A DNA stretch of 64,000 nt from Macrocystis pyrifera. Lineage: Eukaryota > Sar > Phaeophyceae > Laminariales > Laminariaceae. The DNA lies in the NCBI GenBank assembly GCA_031763025.1, contig JASSKH010000002.1:21715168-21779167 (forward strand), written 5' to 3'. Shown one piece after another: positions 55,181 to 64,000 of this stretch. The notes under the pieces are model-generated. The model was not told the origin of the DNA and did no database searches. It saw nothing but the letters and a program-made list of their open reading frames with translations. How positions within the stretch are numbered: position 1 is the first letter of the stretch; the number at the start of each line of letters is the position of its first letter. Made by a program: the position numbers and the translations under genes.

Positions 55181-55680
55181 TGGCCTCTTCTGCTCTTGAT
55201 ATATGAAAAACACATGGTACGATCAAAAATGTATTTCGACCGACAGGTGTATCCAATCGCAAGAGAAAACTACTCCTCCGAACACCCACCAGAAATACTA
55301 GACAAAACCTCCCGCCCGCTAAGTAGCCGAATTACTAAAAAGCTCTAGCTGGCGAGATACCTGTCTGTCCACTTCACGACCTTCCCGCAACATAAATACA
55401 CACTTGCCCACAGACTCCCTCCAAACCTTTGAAATATGCGATGGTATTTGTCCAGTTGCTCTTCTGGGCCTGCCCACATCGAACACGGAGCGCATCGAAG
55501 CGCAGTGGATGTCGTATTCGGCAGTAGGAACGTTTTATTTCTAACCAAAACACGAAAATACGACTTTTCAACTACCAGGTGGGGGACGGGGGGGTACTCA
55601 TCACGTACATCTTCCAGAAAAAGAAGTCCAAACAATACTTCCGTCCCTGGTCTTTTAGGCTTGCCTTCAAATTTGCCTTA
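55181..55680 (-). other. Flank of the Gypsy insertion with protein-like minus frame
   Basis: The minus frame 55635-55345 contains PHLVVEKSYFRVLVRNKTF and YHRIFQRFGGSLWASVY and ends CGKVVKWTDRYLAS, which resembles the minus-strand protein phrase of the tandem units at 41290-41820. The Gypsy element therefore may have inserted into a decayed minus-strand gene of unknown family. A plus frame at 55154-55348 is also open. Confidence 0.3.
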
Positions 55681-55731
55681 ACGCCCTTTTCTGAAAAGGG
55701 CGTGCCTTAAGGCCACGGTGGCACGCTCAGG
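55681..55731. repeat. Perfect hairpin next to a 26-bp inverted repeat arm
   Basis: ACGCCCTTTT-CTG-AAAAGGGCGT is a perfect 10-bp stem with a 3-nt loop (55681-55703). It runs directly into the 26-bp sequence at 55706-55731, starting CTTAAGGCCACGGTGGCACG, whose exact reverse complement lies at 61359-61384. Confidence 0.8.
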
Positions 55732-56359
55732 TCCGCTCAGCTCCTTTCATCCCCTACTTGTGAAAATCGACATCATTTCAATAAAAAAAAGCTACAGTTA
55801 CAAAACGAGACTGTCAGGTTTCGGACCAATGGAAGGCTGAGGGTGACTTGAGGCAAAGCACAAATCACTCTGGAAACTATGCGAATCGCTATCTGGCTTA
55901 TCGGCGTGGTCAGCGGTGCTCGGGCATGCGGATCTATGGCGGCCCCACAAGGTAAGAGGGTTACCAGGGTCGCGAGACATGTCGCCTGCCAAAATTTGGT
56001 GGTGTCCGGTGCACTGTGTGTCGAGAGCTGGTGTGGGCGTGTTCTAGTCACCGACAACCCTGGTTAGGCCGCCTCTTGAGCACGTGGCTCAGGCGTCCTA
56101 CCCCGGTGCTCGTCTCACAGACCGCGTAGACCACCAGGAGAAGGCTTCACCTCACCGCCGTGTTGTTTGAAGGTGATTCCTCCCCCGCAGCGTCGCAAAC
56201 GAGCATGTATAGGTCGACTTTGGGCCCAAAAGGTCTGATTTTGGTCCGAAATCTGGACCGGAGGGGTGGCCAGGGTTATCGAGGCGTACTTGTACAAGTA
56301 TTCACGCTGCACCCACAACACAAACACACACCACCAACCACGGCAACCACTGTCGCTGC
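55732..56359. other. No gene recognised
   Basis: A plus frame at 55879-56067 and others are short and unrecognised. The segment leads into the tandem repeats at 56360. Confidence 0.35.
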
Positions 56360-57300
56360 CCTGATGTGTGGTCTATCACCTGCGGTGGAATTGGCGCACG
56401 AGGTGCCGTACAGCAGTAGAAATTCATGTTTTGGTTATGCAGGTCTGGTAAGGTAACATTGTGCTTAGGACCCACCCACGCGAAGACAGGGCCAGATGTA
56501 CCCGTTTTGAGACCCGCCGTTCTCTTTGGCTTTGGCATACTCGGCCAAATGTCTCGCAGACCAAAGTAGCTGACATCCAGACGAATATGTAGACCTAAGT
56601 TCCTGCGATGTACCCCAACGCGGCGGGCCTGGTTGGACCAATACCGTAAACCTAGCATGCCAGAAAAAACGTCTTACATCGTTCAAAAATGTTGTTTTTG
56701 TACCAGTTTAAGTATGCGCAGGCTCCCCTACCGGTAAGGAAAGCTTGCTGGATTCACCCGTATTGGGGGCAGCCATTCTTCTATGGTTTTTCCCGTTGGA
56801 CAAAACGCCTACCCCATAGAACATGGTAATTTACGCGTAGATGATTCTGTAGGCCTCTCTTGAGTCTTCCAGCCCAAGGTAGCGGAGCGGTTTGATCCGA
56901 TGACGTACCTAGAATGCTCGAAAAAATGTCGTAAAATCCTTGAAAAAATGATGTTTTTGTTCCATTTTTAGTATGTGCAGGCTAGCCTACCGGTAAGAAA
57001 GCTTGTCGGAACCACCCGCAACGGGGGCAACCATTCAATGTTTGTTCGTCTTGGACTGAACGCCTACTCCATAAAATATGTCTGAATTCCGGACGGATCC
57101 ATGAACCCGATGCCCATGTTATTGCGTTATCCTGCAATGAAGAAAAATACAGTACCACATACCTACTGCTGTTTATAAACGGCCTTTTCCACCATTCAAA
57201 CGGTGCTGTGGTACCGTTATTCGCATGTGCAAGCTTGCCCACCTGTTGCAAAACAAAAGAACGTCAGGTCCACCCGTTTTTGCGCTGCTGTTCATCGTGT
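56360..57300. repeat. Four diverged tandem units of roughly 250 bp
   Basis: Each unit has a phrase like TATGYGCAGGCT...CCTACCGGTAAG, then AAGCTTG and CCACCCG..., with GGGGGCA-CCATTC in the better units. Landmarks occur at about 56437, 56715, 56973 and 57225. Divergence is high, so the array is old. Confidence 0.6.
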
Positions 57301-57473
57301 TCTCGATACAGTGCTCACAAGGTCAGGGATGGGATATAGATGACGTGAAGACGGTCCTATCAATAGCCCCCAAGTATATTTGCATTGTGATGTTGTCAAG
57401 AAAACACCAAAACCATGAGTGTGACATACTGCAAACACCGGCGTAGCGTTCAATAACAAAACCGCCTTTTCTT

Positions 57474-57716
57474 GTGCTGTGGGGATCATACGCAGGCGCG
57501 CACACAGCGCCTGTTCCGGTGAATGCTTCGGCGATGGATCTTCCTGCGATGTTGTGCGCTCAGCCACGACCGAGTCACTGGCGCAAGCAGGAAGAAGTTG
57601 AACGTGACCTGGGGCTCGAGGAGCAGGCCGTCAGCAAGTATTTTAGGAATTTGTGCGGAGGCACGCGTGGCAGGAAGAATCACGACGAGGCCGTTTCGCT
57701 CCCGCGGCATCAATAA
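57474..57716 (+). CDS. Possible terminal exon, unknown protein
   Basis: The frame ends with WRKQEEVERDLGLEEQAVSK and then YFRNLCGGTRGRKNHDEAVS. It has normal codon variety and a charged helix; TAA at 57714 overlaps AATAAA (57715-57720). No family is recognised. It may be the last exon of a plus-strand gene whose upstream exons I cannot place, since the sequence before it is tandem repeat. A first exon is not implied. Confidence 0.3.
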   Translation: MLWGSYAGAHTAPVPVNASAMDLPAMLCAQPRPSHWRKQEEVERDLGLEEQAVSKYFRNLCGGTRGRKNHDEAVSLPRHQ

Positions 57717-57720
57717 TAAA

Positions 57721-58319
57721 AAAATCATTCTTATTTCTCGTCCTGGGGGGGGGTGCATGGTGTACTACCAACACATGAACGCTTTGCTTTGCTCGCACCG
57801 CAAACATGTTGTAAACAATTTAACTTTTCGACTTGATTAGTTTTCGTGTTTCGCGGATGCCATTGCCAATAACTAAGCGTATCCCTTTTTATTTGGCTAC
57901 GGAAACAAGAAGGAACGCGTTTGTCGCTAAGCCCAAACACCAAAACCTTGTCAGACAATCGGAAAATTACAGCATGTTATAGCCCTGGCGTCCAAACTAG
58001 ACCCTGCTCGCTCACCCGCCTAACTACCACTCACGAAAAAAATTCCATCGATTTCAAAGGACAAAACAACTTCAGATATAGCGCATGCGTTCATACCACC
58101 AAAGCGCCAGCACATCCGTTCTACTCGTACGAGCAAACTCCATCTTACAACAAACATCTCCACTGCGCCCATCAGTAACTGAACATAGGCACACACTGCA
58201 TATCCCTAATCCAAGACACAATGTGCTCAGACACAATGTACTGCGGCGAATCTGGAATTATTACTCGCAACGAAGTACAACACGTTTTCGTCTGCGCTGC
58301 ATCTCTGCTTGTGGTGCTC
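57721..58319. other. No gene recognised
   Basis: Ordinary composition apart from G/C tracts near 57749. A short frame at 57921-58178 has no motif. Confidence 0.35.
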
Positions 58320-59150
58320 GAAAACGCCCGTGGGGGGGGGGGGTTCGGGGGGGGGGGGGTGACGAGGATACCCTCCACCCCACCCCCCGAAAAAAACAAA
58401 TTAAAACGCCTATTGAGATTCTTCATCACTTCTGCCTAAAAAACGCCAGCACGACCTCCTGGGGAGCAACCTCCGTCATGCCGGGTGGGGATGTTTGGGG
58501 CGGGGGCGGGGGGGGGGCACTATAGTGGACCCCCCCATAAAGAAAACATGCTCGCTCAATCAGATTCTCAATCACTCATGCCTAAGCAACGCCAGGGGGG
58601 GGGGGGGTAGTTGGGGGGGAAAGAGGGGAGAGGTGTACTCATTTTCTGTTCGCCTCACATCAATTGAACACTGACCACTCCTCCCTTCCGAGACGGAGCA
58701 CCGTTCATGCTCGTAATAAAGCCACCACCACCAACAGTTGGGCGCTCACTACGTTTTCTTGACTATAATTCATAGGTACATTTTGCTCATCTTATCCCCT
58801 TGCTGTTTCGCCGTCTGCGGCCACCGTCTCTCTCCTACAATACAGGTCCTTTAGTCACTGCTATCTAGTGTACGCAATGTAAAAGCGACGAGGGTATAGC
58901 CCCTACCCCCCCCCCCACAAGAAAAAAACCCCTACACTTTCTTCATCAATTCTGTCCAGGTAACGCCAGCGCAACCTCATTGGGAACACCCTTCGTGTGC
59001 TCGGGCGGGAGTGTTTGTGGGAGGGGGGGCGACGAGGGTAGACCCCCTCAAAAACAAACAATACTAGCCTAATGAGATTCTTCACTTGTGCCTAAGCAAC
59101 GCCAGCACAACCTCCTTGGGAATACCCTCTGCCGTCCCCACTAAACATCC
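58320..59150. repeat. Tandem repeat with long G and C tracts
   Basis: Units contain GACGAGG-TA, a C-rich run, AAAAAAACAAA, GAGATTCTTCATCACTT, TGCCTAAGCAACGCCAG and ACCTCCTTGGGAA. They occur from about 58362, 58528 (short), 58889 and 59029. G12-TTC-G13 lies at 58332-58359, and other runs of eight or more G or C recur within the units. Strong G-quadruplex potential. Confidence 0.7.
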
Positions 59151-59657
59151 CCATCATGCGCTTCAAGCACCGGCCACGCTTGCATTGATTGCCGGCACCC
59201 CTGCACCCAATCCCACCAGCCGCGTTGTACTTCAAACAACTTCTCACGGTGCGTGCGAGGATGTAGAGCACAGCGTCATCACCTCCGCGCTTTTTCTGGT
59301 GCTCGAAATTGGCCTGCACACGGGCCGGATGGCGGGGGGGGGGGGGGAGGGGGGTGAGGGAGGGGGGTGCACTCATTATCATGCATAGCCATAGTCGTAT
59401 GACGGGGGGGGTACTCAATATCATGCGTGACCGTAGTCGTATAACCATATACCCTCGCATCCCTACAATGCCGGTACGGAGCGCGTCGGGTTTCCATCGA
59501 CCAGGCAGACAGTGCTTGCACCAAGCGCCAAGCGCCGTGAGGTGTTGGGCAAGTCACATGAAGGGTGAGCTGCATCCTACTAACGACCGCTTGAGAGGCG
59601 GATTTTCTTGCAGATTGGTGACAGCATCAATGCATTTATGGAATTTCTGGTGTGGCC
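59151..59657. other. No gene; G-rich tracts
   Basis: Includes a G14 run near 59334 and two phrases with CTCA-TATCATGC followed by a CGTA-CGTAT motif. Minus frames here are proline-rich readings of the G tracts. Confidence 0.4.
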
Positions 59658-59769
59658 ACCTCCATAGACTATAGCAAATAGGACCTGCGGTACGCCCAAA
59701 AAACTATACTGGTATATTTTCATCTTTGTACTAACAATATTTCGTTCTATTTACTATGGTCCCCCGTAC
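59658..59769. mobile_element. MITE copy, degenerate left end
   Basis: AATAGGACC on the left and TTTACTATGGTCCCCCGTA on the right match the 28601-28705 element. The first bases of the left terminal repeat are lost or mutated. Confidence 0.6.
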
Positions 59770-59973
59770 TGACTCGACACTGCGGCGCACTATGCTCCCC
59801 TCTTGTAGTGTCATGCGTGTACTACTGCTGTACAATACGACAGATCATCGATTCCTACTTCCTGATCGATATACATGAGAACTGATCTGTTACGAATCTT
59901 GTATGGTATAGATGACGTCCGCGGCAGCTCGTTACAAGGGAGGCACGAGGCGTGCAATCTAAATGAACTATTA

Positions 59974-60077
59974 TACGGGGGGCCATAGTAAACAGGACCA
60001 ACGGCACACACAACAATTTATGTATTTACCTGTTTTGAATAAAAAAAATTGGTCCTATTTTTTATGGTCCCTCGTAA
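59974..60077. mobile_element. MITE copy with TA flanks
   Basis: Starts TACGGGGGGCCATAGTAAAC and ends TATGGTCCCTCGTAA, with TA on each side; 104 bp. Confidence 0.75.
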
Positions 60078-60437
60078 TAACACGACTACTGCTGATACTA
60101 GTAAAATCTGCGCCAACTAAAAAAAAATGTATACACAGATCCCGCACAGCATCTTACAACGGAAGGTTAGGTCAGTCAAATATATGCCGCAGACCTACAT
60201 GAACTACTGCTGTTGCACATCGTGCAAGGTGATTGTACAAGCACGGTTTTCAACACGGCGTGTCTTGTGTTTCGGGCCATTTGCGTACGTACGTACGCAC
60301 ACGTCTCTGCTCCTGGTATAATAGACCACTACACAAAAAAAGCCTGGGGGAAAAGGCGCGTAATAAAACAAGGTCGATCGATATACATTTCCCCAGTCAT
60401 ATTTATTTTTCTCTGCTGCAAGGCAAGTAATCTATTA

Positions 60438-60543
60438 TTTACGGGCGACCATAGTAAATAGCACCTGTGGTGCAGACAAAAACCTACACATTGATCTATT
60501 TTTTCTGACAATATTTGGTCCTGTTTACTATGGACCCCCGTAA
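60438..60543. mobile_element. MITE copy with TA flanks
   Basis: Starts TTTACGGGCGACCATAGTAA and ends TTTACTATGGACCCCCGTAA, with TA on each side (60436-60437, 60544-60545); 106 bp. Confidence 0.8.
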
Positions 60544-60649
60544 TAGAACCAACACCACACAAGACAGTGAGCAAATACCAGTGGTGTGATCATTGTTCCG
60601 TCCCACCCCACGGCGGAACCTACGTACGACGAGGCATCGACCACGCACC

Positions 60650-61205
60650 TCAATGTCTAGCTACCCTAGAGATGATGTCCACCTGCTGGCGGCCGCAAGT
60701 GCCGCCAATAGGCCGGGAATCCTTCCTCTGCTTCTGCAGCGGCGTCTCACAAAGGCAGTCGCCAGCTTGTTCCTTGGCACTTGTTTGTGTTCCTCCGCCA
60801 TCTCCTCCTCCAGAGTGTTGGGGCCAGTATCCCAATCAACGGCACTCTCCTTGCTGGATGTGAACACGCTGACTATGGCTCCGAGTACCATGTACGCTTC
60901 TCTCGACCTTGCATCCTCGTATCTGCTGCTCCAGGAGAGGCAACTTCACCCGAAAGAGAAGTCGGGAGACCATCCTCGACCTTGCTGCGCTTAGACGGTG
61001 GCTGCTGTCCATCGGCCATGGTCACGAAATCTGATGATAGAGTGGCTATTTGCTTGGTGGATTCAAAGCGCTGTGCGAGTACGAGTATCTCTCTTGCCAC
61101 CGTGTGTTTTGTTTCTGTGGGTATGATGGGGACGGTGTGCATCGTGTTCGCTCTCGTACTGCTGTACTGCTGTACGAACCAGGTATATCGTGCATAATCG
61201 CCCAC
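60650..61205 (-). CDS. Possible two-part minus-strand gene, unknown
   Basis: One frame (61205-60873) has ILVLAQRFESTKQIATLSSD and MADGQQPPSKRSKVEDGLPT; the latter includes a basic stretch like a nuclear localisation signal. The adjoining frame (60891-60661) has IVSVFTSSKESAVDWDTGPN and LEEEMAEEHKQVPRNKLATA. Both have ordinary composition and abut, so they may be one protein split by a frameshift or short intron. No family is recognised. Confidence 0.3.
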
Positions 61206-61680
61206 TCTATTTCCTAGTCGATTTTATTTTTTTACGTGATTTCTAGCGGGAGTACTTTTGCGATACGTATATTTTTGTTTGGGCGAATAGACCGGTCGGA
61301 ATAATCACGCCGTTCCTTTGAAAACCCGGGGTCGTCCTTTTACCGGCCAGATCGGATTCCTGAGCGTGCCACCGTGGCCTTAAGAGGTGTTTCGAGCCTT
61401 ACCGGCCTTACTGGGTTAAGGCTCGTTACCTGACGCTGAAAGAGGTCTATCAGAGGCTCTGAAGACACGTTTTTGGTGATTCTCGCGTACAAAAAAACGC
61501 CGTTAGACTGGAACTCCCAAAAATAGGGGACAGGGGGTTTTATGTTCGGGTTATTAGCGCGCTGTGTGCGCACAAGCCAGGACGCCAGCACGCCAGCTCG
61601 TCAGGTACCCGGTACTCTTGCGGACACGAATATACTACCCGTCACCTGCCACCTACAACCTACACCTTCGGAGCGGCGTT
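61206..61680. other. No gene; carries one arm of a 26-bp inverted repeat
   Basis: 61359-61384 is the exact reverse complement of 55706-55731. A second related palindromic phrase, CCTTACCGGCCTTAC, follows at about 61399. Short frames are unrecognised. Confidence 0.55.
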
Positions 61681-62055
61681 ATGTCTAGCCAACAAGGGAG
61701 CCCCGCGCCTCCAGGAAGTGGCGATCCTGCCCGAGATCGCTCTGGATCTGCTGAGGCCGGATGTTCGCGCGATGATAACTCGGCTCCTGCTGCGGCCGCT
61801 GCGTCAGCCCCAGCTCCTGCTGCGGCTGCTGCAGCACCAGCTTCAGCACCAGGACAAGCACCGGCGGCAGCCGGCGGCCAGCCTGGCAGGTTCCAGCTGG
61901 AATCGCTCACCGCAGCAGGGCAGGGGACGCTCACTACATGGACAGTCGACAAGAGGAACGACCTAGCTATCAACACATTCCTGGCCTCGAGCGCGTTGTC
62001 TCCCTGCCCTCGTGAACGTACGATAGGTCTAGGGATCATCATAGTGTACAGTTGA
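61681..62055 (+). CDS. Candidate first exon, Ala/Pro-rich N-terminus
   Basis: From the Met at 61681 the frame begins MSSQQGSPAPPGSGDPARDR, continues through an Ala/Pro linker and ends with a less repetitive part, GRFQLESLTAAGQGTLTTWT then VDKRNDLAINTFLAS. That last part looks like the edge of a folded domain. The frame may leave through a donor near 62026, but no partner exon is certain. Function unknown. Confidence 0.35.
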   Translation: MSSQQGSPAPPGSGDPARDRSGSAEAGCSRDDNSAPAAAAASAPAPAAAAAAPASAPGQAPAAAGGQPGRFQLESLTAAGQGTLTTWTVDKRNDLAINTFLASSALSPCPRERTIGLGIIIVYS

Positions 62056-62580
62056 TGGATGCACACCATGCACGGTGTTTCGTGAACGGCTGCGCGTGGT
62101 TCTGTAGTACATCAAGCGTCGCAGTTATGCTCAGCAAGACCATACCGGTAGTGCACACTGCGCCACTTGGCAGGCAACCGGGTACCTTTCGTGTTTGCTA
62201 CTTGGGTGGGGATGTACTGTTGTTGTCGTCGGGGCCGATGCTGAAAATACAATGTCAACACCAAAAATATGTTCAATCGGCGGCGGTAATACTAATGTTT
62301 TTAGTAGTCTACCGCTGCAGCACTTGGTTTTTTCTTGCATGTGCGCGCATCCACAGCTGTTCGATTGTTCGGTATTTGACGTTTCATGACTATTCGGTAT
62401 ATTGGCTTATCGTGAGATTATTTGGTGGTTACTTCTGTGGGTGTACGTGATATCCACCAGGGCCACTTCCGTCTGTATCTACTCTGCCGGGAGAATAATA
62501 CTAAAACCTGAAACATCATCTTTCTTCGCCTGGGACTTATCAACACTCTAGAGTTTTTCAACGTTGGCAACCTAGGCTCA
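62056..62580. other. No gene recognised; possible intron
   Basis: Lies between two coding-like frames on the plus strand and is AT-richer than both, so it may be an intron or intergenic spacer. Confidence 0.3.
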
Positions 62581-62996
62581 TGGGTGACGAAGTAGAAGAT
62601 CTTCGGGGTATGGTATTAGAGCAGGGCCTCGCCCTCGAGGGGCTGCAGCGGGCGGCCGCCGACGCAGAGGAGCGTCGAAAGGCGAATCACGCCAAGATCC
62701 TCGAGATGATGGCGCAGATGGGGTCCGGTAGACAGCAACAGCTATCTACTGCAGTTGGAGCAGGGAGAGATGCTTCAACGCCAGCGTCGGAACACTTCGA
62801 CGTTGGCAACGGGAACCGGGAGGGTAAACGCGTTTCCGCGGAAGATGGCCACCTCGGTGGAAAAGGGAGCGGAAGCTGTGTTGGTGCTCTTGGAGTATGC
62901 CGGAGATACGACGGCGTGCTAAATGGAGAAGAAAACGCCCTGCGGTGGGAGCAACAAAACCGTAGGTGCCTCCGTGGGGAGTGGCACGGAGGATAA
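62581..62996 (+). CDS. Candidate coiled-coil protein or exon
   Basis: Starts MGDEVEDLRGMVLEQGLALE and continues as a heptad-like helix through RRKANHAKILEMMAQM, then a Gly/Ser-rich segment. The helix of about 50 residues is the reason for calling it. The second half may leave this frame: other frames downstream (62966-63166, 63248-63544) also look coding-like. It could be a host gene or the N-terminal part of a retroelement gag. Confidence 0.35.
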
Positions 62997-63545
62997 CAAG
63001 TCGTGCGAAACTTTACGTGCGCACCTCACCCAGGGAGATTGTGGTGGGGCTGGGAGCTGTGGGGATGGGAGACATATCTGCACATTTTCGCGTGAAGTCG
63101 CACGGTGAGCCAGGCCGTGTGCACCCGGCCACCCATGTGGCATGGTCGGGAAAGCCGCGTGCGTGATACGCGCACTCGACCACGGTGTGGTAGTGGTCGA
63201 GGGAGCGGACGTGGGGGGAATCGGGTGCTGCTGCAGCAGTACTAGTAATGAAGGAGGGCACGTCTGCATTGGCAACAAGTCGCGTGACACAGCAGTCGCG
63301 TGCACACGACGACAGCAGCAGCAGCAGGAGCAGCAGCAGCGGGAGGTCAGGAACAGCAGCAGCAGCAGCCGCGGAAGGTCAGCAGCAGCAGCAGCAGCAG
63401 CGGGAGGTCGTGGATGGGGCAGGGGTGGTTGGATCGTCCGCTGGATCCTTTTATGGGTCCAGCAACACGTTGGGCGAGGGGATAGCGTCTGCACTCGTAA
63501 TGGTAGGTCTTCGATCCACTATTACTGTTCGATGCACTCACTGAT
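62997..63545 (+). other. CAG-rich, possibly coding
   Basis: A plus frame reads REIVVGLGAVGMGDISAHFR and another, after a (CAG)n tract at about 63313-63402, reads GAGVVGSSAGSFYGSS. Frames are interrupted by stops. The CAG tract encodes Gln, Ser or Ala depending on frame, so open length is not evidence by itself. Confidence 0.3.
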
Positions 63546-64000
63546 ATGGTAGGCCAAGCCTGAGTCAGTTCATAGAAGCCCCTCCAGGGTATATATATAT
63601 TATCGCTTAGAATACACAAGACAAGGAAGAAAGGGGGAGAACGTGAAGTACACACACAACAAGAAGAAGTAGAACAAGAAGAAGAAGTGGAAGAAGAAGG
63701 CGGCGGATAAGATACGTCCCAACCCGCTGACCGTTCCACACAGAAACACGCATATTTCCTGTGTGGAACTCCCAAATACCGTTACACATGAACCCATACA
63801 CCAAGTACGTGAGCACTCTGAACAGCCCCTCTGCTCTCTACTTGGCTGCTTGGTGAATGGGATCACCACACATCGCTCATGATAAAGTACAATGCCATGA
63901 TGATAGACCACGATCACCCAAAATCCAAATCCAAGGTATTGTACTCAAAGATAAGTATATGTCAAGACCACCAATGCCTCCAATCAGAATATCACAAATA
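63546..64000. other. No gene recognised
   Basis: A purine-rich GAAGAAG stretch at 63660-63700 gives long Ser/Phe/Leu frames on the other strand, which I disregard. Confidence 0.4.

Noticed and set aside
57474-57716. Homeodomain-like assignment for the charged helix in the terminal exon
   Set aside because: Only a short helix with no W-F-x-N motif; left as unknown.

Overview
This is a repeat-dominated stretch of a nuclear eukaryotic genome. The evidence is GT-AG introns, AATAAA sites, an LTR retrotransposon with chromodomain-like and Tudor-like C-terminal modules, Helitron-like rolling-circle elements, TA-flanked miniature inverted-repeat elements, satellites and CTG/CAG microsatellites. I see no bacterial operons, tRNA or rRNA genes, or CRISPR. 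Base composition is near balanced and CTG/CAG runs are frequent. This would suit a TE-rich alga or other protist, but the sequence does not let me name a lineage. Almost every recognisable reading frame belongs to a mobile element and most are broken.

Layout. 0-7.3 kb: an inverted copy of a short repeat element (B), then a satellite-like repeat family (R) into which a 4.1 kb Helitron-like element (2331-6464) has inserted; its site is known to the base because uninterrupted R copies lie in the same window. The element carries a PIF1-type helicase tail joined to a ubiquitin-specific-protease-like domain. 7.9-13.7 kb: dispersed repeats and a decayed plus-strand Ty3/Gypsy pol, with a 23-bp-period array of 14 hairpin units inside it. 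15-26.7 kb: two copies of a 2.8 kb multi-exon gene (CxxC/HxxC zinc-finger exons plus an OTU-like C-terminal half) with long CTG-rich introns, each copy preceded by a satellite built on the same hairpin core. 27-39.7 kb: a second R/satellite block with a TA-flanked MITE in it, dispersed repeats, a second element B split by a second Helitron-like copy (33567-37431), and a third, truncated copy.

42.2-55.2 kb: one minus-strand Ty3/Gypsy-like element of about 13 kb, with 490-bp LTRs and a 4-bp target duplication. Its order is gag-like region, Asn/Arg-rich basic region, NADAR domain, aspartic protease, start of reverse transcriptase fused by deletion to the end of RNase H, integrase, chromodomain-like module, Tudor-like module. 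The NADAR domain is the most unusual cargo here. 55.2-64 kb: flanking repeats (a four-unit tandem repeat of roughly 250 bp, a G-tract-rich tandem repeat, three more MITEs) and a few candidate host exons of unknown function.

The genes do not form a pathway. The window records nested and duplicated mobile DNA in which two element types have acquired enzymes of protein or nucleotide modification (a deubiquitinase-like domain in the Helitrons, NADAR in the Gypsy element), beside a duplicated zinc-finger/OTU gene that may also derive from a mobile element.
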